The notes under the pieces are model-generated. The model was given only the letters and a program-made list of their open reading frames with translations. It did not search any database and had not been told where the DNA came from. This document shows, piece by piece, positions 1 through 5,233 of a stretch of 8,248 nt of DNA. The translations under genes and the position numbers were made by a program. Numbering within the stretch: position 1 is the first letter of the stretch; every line of letters starts with the position of its first letter. This DNA is from Candidatus Gastranaerophilales bacterium. GTDB lineage: Bacteria > Cyanobacteriota > Vampirovibrionia > Gastranaerophilales > Gastranaerophilaceae. The stretch lies in the NCBI GenBank assembly GCA_947624665.1, contig CANQLK010000073.1, forward strand, positions 1-8,248. The letters run 5' to 3'.

Positions 1-594
1 TATCTGGCTGGAGCCGCAGTCTTCTATTTTTGCTATTAAATCTTCTATCCAAATTATATCGTTTTCATTATAGCTGACTTTTACTTTTACCATAGTTCTT
101 TGATTATGTGCCGAATATTTTGATATTTCTTTTGAACACGGACAAAGTGTTGTAATCGGTACTTTTACTCCAAGTATAAATCTGTAGTTATCATTATCCA
201 AATCACCTTGAAATGAGCAGTCGTAACCTACGGGAAATTCCATTTTACTTACGGGTGCTTTTTTATTTATAAAATATTTGAATTCAAATTTTACGTGTGC
301 GCATTTCGATTCCAACTTTTTGTTTACATCTTTCAGAAAACCTTTTATATCAATCCCCAAAATGTTTTTTACGGAATATTCGCTTAAAACCTCAATAAAT
401 CTAGACATGTGGGTGCCTCTGTAATTATGAGGAAGAGTTACACTGACACGTGCTTTTGCTGATACCGTTTGGCTTTTCTCATTTTTCCGCTCTATTATTA
501 AAGGAACGTCAACACCGTTTACCCCTACTTTTTGTATGTCTATTCCTCTTTGGTCATTTTGTTTTTGTACATCCTGCAGTTGATTATTTATCAT
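1..594 (-). CDS. folE2: GTP cyclohydrolase IB (FolE2 type), C-terminus cut by window edge
   Basis: Converts GTP to 7,8-dihydroneopterin triphosphate, the first step of tetrahydrofolate (and queuosine) synthesis in the cytoplasm. This is the FolE2/COG1469 family, unrelated in sequence to zinc-dependent FolE. The 198 visible residues carry the family signatures: an N-terminal D-x-Q then RGIDIQKVGV, LPHNYRGTHMSRF (54-66) and LCPCSKEISKYSAHNQR (150-166). The first Cys of CPC and the His of AHNQR are the metal-site positions known in this family. Family members are about 255-300 residues, so some 60 or more C-terminal residues, including the usual KRPDE...TE.AY.NP.FVED part, lie beyond position 1. 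The ATG at 594 overlaps the upstream gene's stop by 11 bases and has AGAAGAG just upstream, which implies translational coupling. It is the last visible gene of the serS-tmk operon. Identification is firm; the completeness of the 3' part cannot be seen. Confidence 0.95.
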   Translation of the reverse strand, partial: MINNQLQDVQKQNDQRGIDIQKVGVNGVDVPLIIERKNEKSQTVSAKARVSVTLPHNYRGTHMSRFIEVLSEYSVKNILGIDIKGFLKDVNKKLESKCAHVKFEFKYFINKKAPVSKMEFPVGYDCSFQGDLDNDNYRFILGVKVPITTLCPCSKEISKYSAHNQRTMVKVKVSYNENDIIWIEDLIAKIEDCGSSQI

Positions 595-925
595 TATTCT
601 CTTCTAATGACTCCATTTCGTTGTTTTCCATTGCAAGAAGAAGTTTCAATGCTGCAATTCGTTGTGTTTTCGGCGATGACATTCTAAGCATTTCTATTGC
701 TTTTAACATGACAGGATCCGCATCATACCATCTGTTTCCTTTTTTGGCATACTTTTTTGTAATTTCATATATCCTTTCAATTACATCCTGCGCTACCTGT
801 TCTTGCAATGATATAATAAAGTCTGCTGCGGTTGTTTTATTATCATCCGTTTGCAGTTTTAATAATTCTAATGCTTCTTTTAATATCGGGTCATTGTCGT
901 ACCAACGTCTGAAATTATCGGGCAT
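584..925 (-). CDS. Conserved-looking hypothetical protein with two RWYDxDP repeat units
   Basis: Small soluble protein of 113 residues, highly charged and predicted helical, with no signal peptide or membrane segment. I do not recognise a characterised function. It consists of two 38-residue units that align without gaps (residues 6-43 and 64-101). Each opens with RWYD-x-DP, followed by an amphipathic helix pattern A-x-E-x-L, then an Ala-Ala pair; 12 of 38 positions are identical. The units are joined by a helical linker (about 44-63), and the tail is acidic (ESLEENNDK). Proteins with an RWYDxDP start occur as unnamed hypotheticals in other low-GC bacteria as far as I recall, but I cannot name a Pfam family. 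A strong AGGAG directly follows the tmk stop and lies about 7 bases before the ATG at 925. Its end overlaps folE2. Location between tmk and folE2 suggests co-expression but does not reveal its role. Confidence 0.85.
   Translation of the reverse strand: MPDNFRRWYDNDPILKEALELLKLQTDDNKTTAADFIISLQEQVAQDVIERIYEITKKYAKKGNRWYDADPVMLKAIEMLRMSSPKTQRIAALKLLLAMENNEMESLEENNDK
623..736 (-). repeat. RWYDxDP unit 2 (protein-level repeat)
   Basis: Encodes residues 64-101 of the same protein, with the pattern NRWYDADP then a helix with A, E and L at the same spacing as unit 1. Twelve of 38 residues are identical to unit 1. Confidence 0.8.
797..910 (-). repeat. RWYDxDP unit 1 (protein-level repeat)
   Basis: Encodes residues 6-43 of the 113-residue protein. 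It aligns gaplessly with the second unit: identical residues are R, W, Y, D, D, P, the A and E and L of the following helix, an AA pair, and a late E. The similarity is at protein level only, so the duplication is old. Confidence 0.8.
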
Positions 926-935
926 GCGCTTCTCC

Positions 936-1556
936 TTATTTATTTTTTATCAATTCTATTATAATATTTTTCACCTCAGAAAAAACGTTCTCTATAGAAT
1001 TATTTGCATTTATTAATTTTATTCGATTCGGATTTTCTTTTTGCAGTTCTAAATAACCGTTTCTGACTTTTTTGAAAAAATTCGTTCCCAAGGATTCCAT
1101 TCTGTCTTTTTCATTCCCTACTCTTTTTTGAGCAATTTCGGTTGAGACATCAAAAAGGAGGGTTAAATCAGGTTTTAACCCGTTTACGGCTATTTCGTTT
1201 AAATCTTTTAGAAGTTTTATATCTCGTTCTCTTCCGTATCCCTGATATGCTATGGTTGAATCGGTATGTCTGTCGCAAAGTACTATTTTACCTTCTCCCA
1301 GAGCAGGTTTTATGAATGTTTCAACGTGCTGAGCTCTGTCTGCCAGAAACAAAAACATTTCGCATCTGTCAGCAACCGTTCCTTTGTGGTGCAATAGAAT
1401 TTCTCTTATTTTTTTTCCTATATCAAGGGCACCCGGTTCTCTTGTAGTTACGACTTCAAATCCGTTTTCTTTTAAAAATGAGGCTGTTTTCTCCAGCTGA
1501 GTAGTTTTTCCGCAGCCGTCAGAACCTTCAAATGTTATAAACAGACCTTTTTTCAT
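936..1556 (-). CDS. tmk: Thymidylate kinase
   Basis: Phosphorylates dTMP to dTDP with ATP, an essential step of dTTP synthesis in the cytoplasm. With the ATG at 1556 the product is 206 residues, the usual family length (about 205-215). Visible motifs are the P-loop GSDGCGKT (11-18), REPG (39-42), the dTMP-site DRHTDST (95-101), AYQGYGR (103-109) and an Arg-bearing lid region (R145, DRME 151-154). I chose ATG 1556 because MKKGLFITFEGSDG is the normal family N-terminus and it lies 2 bases after the serS stop. An in-frame GTG at 1574 would add six residues and overlap serS by 16 bases; GGGTGGG upstream does not settle the choice. The stop is immediately followed by the ribosome binding site of the next gene. 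It is the second gene of the serS operon. Confidence 0.95.
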   Translation of the reverse strand: MKKGLFITFEGSDGCGKTTQLEKTASFLKENGFEVVTTREPGALDIGKKIREILLHHKGTVADRCEMFLFLADRAQHVETFIKPALGEGKIVLCDRHTDSTIAYQGYGRERDIKLLKDLNEIAVNGLKPDLTLLFDVSTEIAQKRVGNEKDRMESLGTNFFKKVRNGYLELQKENPNRIKLINANNSIENVFSEVKNIIIELIKNK

Positions 1557-1558
1557 TA

Positions 1559-2824
1559 TTACAGAGTATCCCACCCGGTATATTTTCTTAGAACTTTTGG
1601 AATTGTAACGGAACCGTCTTCATTTTGGAAGTTCTCAAGTATAGCTGCAAACGTTCTTCCGACGGCAAGTCCCGAACCGTTTAATGTATGTACAAATACC
1701 GGTTTTCCTGTTTCTTTGCTTCTGTATCTTATGTTTGCTCTTCTTGCTTGGAAATCCCCGAAGTTTGAACAGCTTGATATTTCTTTATAAGCGTTGTATG
1801 ATGGAAGCCAAACCTCTAAGTCATAACATTTTCTGGCTGAAAAACCTATATCACCCGTTGACAGGGCAACTCTTCTGTATGGAAGTTCAAGAAGTTCCAA
1901 AACTCTTTCGGCATTTCTTGTTAATTTTTCGTGTTCTTCAACGCTTGTTTCGGGTGTCGTAAGTTTTACAAGCTCTACTTTGTTAAATTGGTGTTGTCTT
2001 ATTAAACCTCTTGTATCTTTACCCGCAGAACCTGCTTCTCTTCTAAAACAGGGAGTATATGCCGTCATATATTTGGGTAAATCTTCTTCGTTTAAAATCT
2101 CGCCTTGATATATATTTGTGACGGGAACTTCTGCTGTCGGAATGAGGTATAAATCTTCGTCAACGCACTTATACATATCTTGAGCAAATTTAGGCAATTG
2201 CCCCGTACCTGTCATTGCTGCTGCATTAACCATAACAGGCGGTAATATTTCTTCGTATCCGTGTTCTTGCGTGTGTGTATCAAGGAAAAAGTTTATTATT
2301 GCACGTTCTAATTGCGCACCTTTACCTCTGTACAGTGAAAATCTTGATTGTGAAAGCTTAACACCTCGTTCAAAATCAACTATATTCTTTGCGGTACATA
2401 TATCCCAGTGTGCTTTTTGTTCGAATGTCGTTTTCTTTGGTTCTCCCCATCTTTTTATTTCAACATTATCATCTTCAGATAACCCGATGGGAGTAGTTTC
2501 ATCAGGAATGTTTGGTGTTGATAAAAGTAAGTTTTTTTGCTGTTCATCAAGCTTTTGTTCTTCTTCTTCAAGCGACTTTATTTCATCCGCCATATTTTTA
2601 ACTTTTTCTTGTATCTCATCGGTATTTTGACCTTGTTTTTTCATCATTCCGATTTCTTGAGACATGGATTTTCTTTTTGCTCTTAACTCATCGGCTTGAG
2701 TTTGAACTTTTCTTCTTTTTGCATCTATATCCAATATCCCGTCTATGCTTAATTCGGGATTTCTTCTTTTTAACAATTCATTAACTTTTTCGGGATTTTC
2801 CCTTATTAGTCTTATGTCTAACAT
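1559..2824 (-). CDS. serS: Seryl-tRNA synthetase
   Basis: Charges tRNA-Ser (and, for selenocysteine users, tRNA-Sec) with serine; a class IIa cytoplasmic synthetase. The 421 residues match the usual length of bacterial SerRS (about 420-430). An N-terminal lysine/glutamate-rich coiled-coil arm that grips the long variable arm of tRNA-Ser spans about 27-100. The catalytic core follows, with the serine-site TAE (230-232), motif 2 around CFRREAGSAGKDTRG (259-273), the EISSCSNFGDFQARR block (348-362) and motif 3 around NGSGLAVGRTFAAILEN (382-398). The ATG at 2824 has a good GAGGTGA ribosome binding site about 6 bases upstream. It is the first gene of the minus-strand operon and is divergent from the formyltransferase gene across a 91-base gap. 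Nothing is truncated or odd. Confidence 0.98.
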   Translation of the reverse strand: MLDIRLIRENPEKVNELLKRRNPELSIDGILDIDAKRRKVQTQADELRAKRKSMSQEIGMMKKQGQNTDEIQEKVKNMADEIKSLEEEEQKLDEQQKNLLLSTPNIPDETTPIGLSEDDNVEIKRWGEPKKTTFEQKAHWDICTAKNIVDFERGVKLSQSRFSLYRGKGAQLERAIINFFLDTHTQEHGYEEILPPVMVNAAAMTGTGQLPKFAQDMYKCVDEDLYLIPTAEVPVTNIYQGEILNEEDLPKYMTAYTPCFRREAGSAGKDTRGLIRQHQFNKVELVKLTTPETSVEEHEKLTRNAERVLELLELPYRRVALSTGDIGFSARKCYDLEVWLPSYNAYKEISSCSNFGDFQARRANIRYRSKETGKPVFVHTLNGSGLAVGRTFAAILENFQNEDGSVTIPKVLRKYTGWDTL

Positions 2825-2888
2825 ATTTTCACCTCATATTACCGATTTTAATTTTATAAAAAAAACATCTAAATTAAAAGTTTTTTTT

Positions 2889-2897
2889 TGTTATAAT
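2889..2897 (+). promoter_or_regulatory. Extended -10 promoter TGTTATAAT
   Basis: A perfect TG-n-TATAAT lies just before the formyltransferase gene. No good -35 is seen at the normal spacing, which is usual for extended -10 promoters. Transcription would begin near 2904, at or next to the GAGGAT ribosome binding site, giving an unusually short leader of about 12 bases. Confidence 0.6.
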
Positions 2898-2903
2898 TTT
2901 TTT

Positions 2904-2909
2904 GAGGAT
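2904..2909 (+). promoter_or_regulatory. Ribosome binding site GAGGAT that fixes the start at ATG 2916
   Basis: GAGG lies 8 bases before ATG 2916. An in-frame GTG at 2910 is only 2 bases away, so it is too close. The open frame continues further upstream with no promoter or homology support, so translation should begin at 2916. Confidence 0.6.
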
Positions 2910-2915
2910 GTGAAT

Positions 2916-3863
2916 ATGGTTGAGAAAAAGTATAAGAAAAAAATTTTATTTATAGGTATGCCAGATATGGCACTTGTTTGTTTGCACAAATTGGCTTCAA
3001 AAGGTATAAATATTGTAGGTGTTGTTCCGCCCTCGAAAGATGATTCCACATATAGACTTATGGTTGATACGGCGCAAAATTTAGGGTTCGAAATTATTGA
3101 CTTCAATAACAGCTTAAATGATAAAGGATTTCTGCAAAGAATAAAAAATTTAGAAGCTGATTTGGGTGTAGTCGCTTCTTTTAACAGAAAGTTACCGAAA
3201 GAATTGCTTCAATTAACTAAAGACGGTTTTATAAACCTTCATCCGTCTAAACTCCCTGATTACAGAGGTGCTAATCCATATTCTCACGTAATTATTAACG
3301 GTGAAGAAGAATCCGCAATTACTCTTCACTATATGGACGAAAATTATGATACGGGGGATATTATCTCTCAGTACAGATTTAATCTGGATTTAAACGAAAC
3401 TATGGGTACTCTGTTCTACAGAACTAACAGAATGTGTGCTTCCATGCTTTATGAGGCTTTGGATTATTATGAAACAAAAGAATTTCCCAGAAACCCCCAA
3501 CCGACGGGCGGTTCGTATATAAAAGCAGAATCTTTATCTTTTGAAAAGAAAAATACGTTTATTAATTGGACAAAATCAGCTGAAGAAATAGAACGTTTTA
3601 TTAGAGCTTTGAACCCGTTTATTGGTGCCGTTACCTGTTATAACGGTAATATTTTAAGGATAAATTCCGCTTATGTTATTCAAAAAAAGCATAATTTTGC
3701 ACCCGGAACTGTTTGTGATACAAAAAATTCGCTTAAAGTAGCATGCGGGCAGGATATTCTTGAGTTGGATTCCATTCAATACGGCCCCTACTTCATTTCA
3801 ACGGGAAGAGATTTTGTAGAAAGAATTAATCCGAAAAAAGGAGAAGTATTTTACAGTGAATAA
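2916..3863 (+). CDS. Formyltransferase of the Fmt/ArnA family, substrate uncertain
   Basis: Expected to transfer a formyl group from 10-formyl-tetrahydrofolate to an amino group. The 315 residues contain an N-terminal Rossmann-type formyltransferase domain (about 8-190) beginning ILFIGMPDMA, and an Fmt_C-like oligonucleotide-binding-type domain (about 205-311) with the usual INW, IRALNP and PG landmarks. The catalytic triad is intact: N107 and H109 in INLHPS and D145 in DTGD. Length and two-domain layout equal E. coli Fmt. However, the usual SLLPRxRGAAPI loop reads SKLPDYRGANPY, and the basic loop that follows the first strands in tRNA-acting Fmt is replaced by PPSKDDSTYRL. These features lean toward a sugar- or metabolite-formylating enzyme, though a divergent methionyl-tRNA formyltransferase remains possible. 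It is the first gene of the plus-strand operon and overlaps the next gene by 8 bases. Family is firm, substrate is not. Confidence 0.85.
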   Translation: MVEKKYKKKILFIGMPDMALVCLHKLASKGINIVGVVPPSKDDSTYRLMVDTAQNLGFEIIDFNNSLNDKGFLQRIKNLEADLGVVASFNRKLPKELLQLTKDGFINLHPSKLPDYRGANPYSHVIINGEEESAITLHYMDENYDTGDIISQYRFNLDLNETMGTLFYRTNRMCASMLYEALDYYETKEFPRNPQPTGGSYIKAESLSFEKKNTFINWTKSAEEIERFIRALNPFIGAVTCYNGNILRINSAYVIQKKHNFAPGTVCDTKNSLKVACGQDILELDSIQYGPYFISTGRDFVERINPKKGEVFYSE

Positions 3864-4686
3864 GCTTCATTTTCTTACTGCGGGACTTCCTCTCGCTTCC
3901 GAAGGAAACGGGTATAAAACGGGTCTTGATATCGTTAAACAAATGGACTTAGATGGTATTGAAATTGAATTTGTCCACGGTGTCAGAATGAATGAAGCTT
4001 CTCAAAAGGCAGTAATTGATTTTACTTCGGATATAAAATATAAAGTTACCTGCCATGGGCCTTATTATATTAATCTTAATTCTTTAGAACCCGAAAAAAT
4101 TGATGCAAGCGTTCTAAGAATACTTGAAACCTCCCGAATGGGTAAAAAAGTAGGTGCATACAGTATTACTTTTCACGCTGCTTTCTATATGAAACAGCAA
4201 CCCGATAATGTCTATAATACAATCTGTAAATCAATCGAAAAAATATGTTCCATACTTGATGAAGAAAATAATAATATATGGATAAGACCCGAAACTACGG
4301 GCAAAGGTACTCAATGGGGTACTCTTGAAGAAATAGTTAAACTTTCTAAAGAATTTAAAAATGTTCTTCCCTGTGTGGATTTCGCCCATATTCATGCCAG
4401 AAATAACGGTATTTATAATACTTATGATGAATTTTCAAAAATGTTTGAATATATGGGCAATGAACTCGGCAGCGAAATTTTTAATGATTTCCACGCTCAT
4501 CTTGCGGGTATTGAATACGGATTAAAAGGTGAAAAAAATCATTTGATTTTAAATGAAAGTGACATGAACTATAAAGATTTATTGAAAGTATTTAAAGCTT
4601 TTGACGTAAAAGGGGTTCTTGTTTGTGAAAGTCCTAATATAGAAACCGATACAAAACTGCTTAAAGATTATTATTTGAGTTTGTAA
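3856..4686 (+). CDS. Endonuclease IV-like AP endonuclease (TIM barrel)
   Basis: Probable Zn-dependent apurinic/apyrimidinic endonuclease that cuts DNA 5' of abasic sites in base excision repair. The 276 residues form a single xylose-isomerase-like TIM barrel. Likely metal ligands in order are H67 (CHGPYYINLN), H107 (FHAAF), E146 (RPETTGKGTQ), D175 and H178 (VDFAHIHAR), H215 (HAHLAG), E226/H229 (GEKNHL) and E258 (CESP). The wording HGPYYINLNS, PETTGKGTQWGTLEEI and VDFAHIHAR resembles the shorter archaeal-type deoxyribonuclease IV group more than E. coli Nfo. The start is GTG 3856, overlapping the formyltransferase stop by 8 bases, with AGGAG (3839-3843) about 12 bases upstream, a rather long spacing. 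The next in-frame ATG would remove the first strand. A sugar isomerase of the same fold is the main alternative but fits the ETTGKGTQ and DFAHIHAR motifs less well. Confidence 0.85.
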   Translation: MNKLHFLTAGLPLASEGNGYKTGLDIVKQMDLDGIEIEFVHGVRMNEASQKAVIDFTSDIKYKVTCHGPYYINLNSLEPEKIDASVLRILETSRMGKKVGAYSITFHAAFYMKQQPDNVYNTICKSIEKICSILDEENNNIWIRPETTGKGTQWGTLEEIVKLSKEFKNVLPCVDFAHIHARNNGIYNTYDEFSKMFEYMGNELGSEIFNDFHAHLAGIEYGLKGEKNHLILNESDMNYKDLLKVFKAFDVKGVLVCESPNIETDTKLLKDYYLSL

Positions 4687-4687
4687 T

Positions 4688-5161
4688 ATGGATATTTTTT
4701 ATACTTATTTAGATAATATTCCAAAGGGAGAAATGCGCAATGTTCATCACTTAACAGGCAGAAAACTTGTTGAGTATGCTGCTAAAAACATATACAAAAT
4801 TGATAATCCCGAGCTGCAAATTATAAATAATAAGCCTTTTTTTAAATATTCAAAAAAACAGTTCAGTATATCTCATTCTAAAAATATTGTACTTGTATGT
4901 TTTTCGGACTTTCCCGTCGGAGCTGATGTTGAATATATTGCTCAAAGAGATTACAGTGCGGTTGCAAAGCGTATGAAATTTCATTTAACAGAAAATACTT
5001 CAGATGAATTCTATCGTTGTTGGACTCTTTACGAAGCTGAATTTAAAATCGGCGGTGATTATTCTTATTCAAAATCATTCAAATTAGAGGAAAATTATAT
5101 GCTCTCCGTTGTCTCCGCCGATAAATTTGATGAAGTTAATTTAAATAAAATTCAAATATAA
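4688..5161 (+). CDS. 4'-phosphopantetheinyl transferase superfamily protein (short Sfp-like)
   Basis: Predicted to move the 4'-phosphopantetheine arm of coenzyme A onto a serine of an acyl or peptidyl carrier protein. The 157 residues show HLTGRKLVEYA (21-31), KPFFK then FSISHS (59-64), the Mg-binding GADVE (78-82; D80, E82) and WTLYEAEFK (112-120; E116, K120). The residue before the catalytic Glu is normally Lys (WxxKE); here it is Tyr115. The protein is shorter than Sfp/AcpT types (about 190-230) and longer than AcpS (about 120). The ATG lies one base after the AP endonuclease stop, with no clear Shine-Dalgarno, so it is probably translated by coupling. No carrier protein or synthase is in view, so it could simply be the genome's fatty-acid ACP-activating enzyme. 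Confidence 0.85.
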   Translation: MDIFYTYLDNIPKGEMRNVHHLTGRKLVEYAAKNIYKIDNPELQIINNKPFFKYSKKQFSISHSKNIVLVCFSDFPVGADVEYIAQRDYSAVAKRMKFHLTENTSDEFYRCWTLYEAEFKIGGDYSYSKSFKLEENYMLSVVSADKFDEVNLNKIQI

Positions 5162-5181
5162 TGGAATGAGTTTTATTTGTA

Positions 5182-5190
5182 TGGTATAAA
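5182..5190 (+). promoter_or_regulatory. Possible extended -10 promoter TGGTATAAA for the secreted pair
   Basis: TG-n-TATAAA lies in the 48-base gap after the PPTase gene. A weak -35 (TGGAAT, 5162-5167) sits at 17 bases. The predicted start near 5197 falls on the AGGGGA ribosome binding site, the same arrangement as in front of the formyltransferase gene. It could give the downstream pair its own transcript, but read-through from the operon is equally possible. Confidence 0.35.
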
Positions 5191-5233
5191 ATTATCAGGG
5201 GATATAGAGTTGAAAAAATATATAAAATTATCA
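5185..5233 (+). repeat. 13-base direct repeat TATAAAATTATCA flanking the start of the secreted-pair gene
   Basis: TATAAAATTATCA occurs at 5185-5197 and again at 5221-5233, exactly 36 bases apart and in the same reading frame (IKLS in both). The first copy contains the candidate -10 and the second lies in the signal peptide codons. It may be a local duplication, an operator pair, or chance in AT-rich DNA. Confidence 0.5.
5197..5202 (+). promoter_or_regulatory. Ribosome binding site AGGGGA selecting the TTG start at 5210
   Basis: AGGGGA lies 7 bases before TTG 5210, and translation from there opens with a normal signal peptide (Lys-Lys then a hydrophobic core). An upstream in-frame TTG at 5177 would add 11 mostly polar residues before the signal peptide. 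Confidence 0.6.

Larger units (their letters stand above)
2825..2915. promoter_or_regulatory. Divergent promoter region between serS and the formyltransferase operon
   Basis: A 91-base, very AT-rich gap that must hold the starts of both operons. On the plus strand there is a clear extended -10 (2889-2897). On the minus strand the best -10 candidate is TATAAA read from 2858 to 2853, which would give a leader of about 22 bases before ATG 2824, but no convincing -35 is visible. A run of nine T (2881-2889) may act as a curved or UP-like element. No operator palindrome, riboswitch or T-box is evident; the space is too short for a T-box leader in front of serS. Confidence 0.55.

Noticed and set aside
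450..1016. Long plus-strand open frame opposite folE2 and the RWYD gene
   Set aside because: It is antisense to genes with clear family motifs, has no ribosome binding site, and its translation is Phe/Ser/Leu-rich in the manner of a mirrored AT-rich gene.
1557..1574. GTG at 1574 as the start of tmk
   Set aside because: Possible, but it adds six residues before the standard MKKGLFITFEG start; ATG 1556 directly after the serS stop fits the family better.
1684..2630. Plus-strand open frames inside serS
   Set aside because: The minus strand encodes full-length SerRS with all motifs; the plus-strand translations are low-complexity mirror products.
2745..2915. N-terminal extension of the formyltransferase reading frame upstream of 2916
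   Set aside because: The frame is open but overlaps serS in antisense and the promoter region, and the extra residues match nothing in the family.
2825..2915. T-box or riboswitch leader for serS
   Set aside because: The whole intergenic gap is about 91 bases, holds two promoters, and lacks T-box or aptamer landmarks.
2891..3106. Minus-strand 71-codon open frame opposite the formyltransferase start
   Set aside because: It covers the well-supported N-terminal domain of the formyltransferase in antisense and shows no motif.
5177..5209. TTG 5177 as the start of the first secreted protein
   Set aside because: It would put 11 mostly polar residues before a normal signal peptide; TTG 5210 has the better-spaced AGGGGA.
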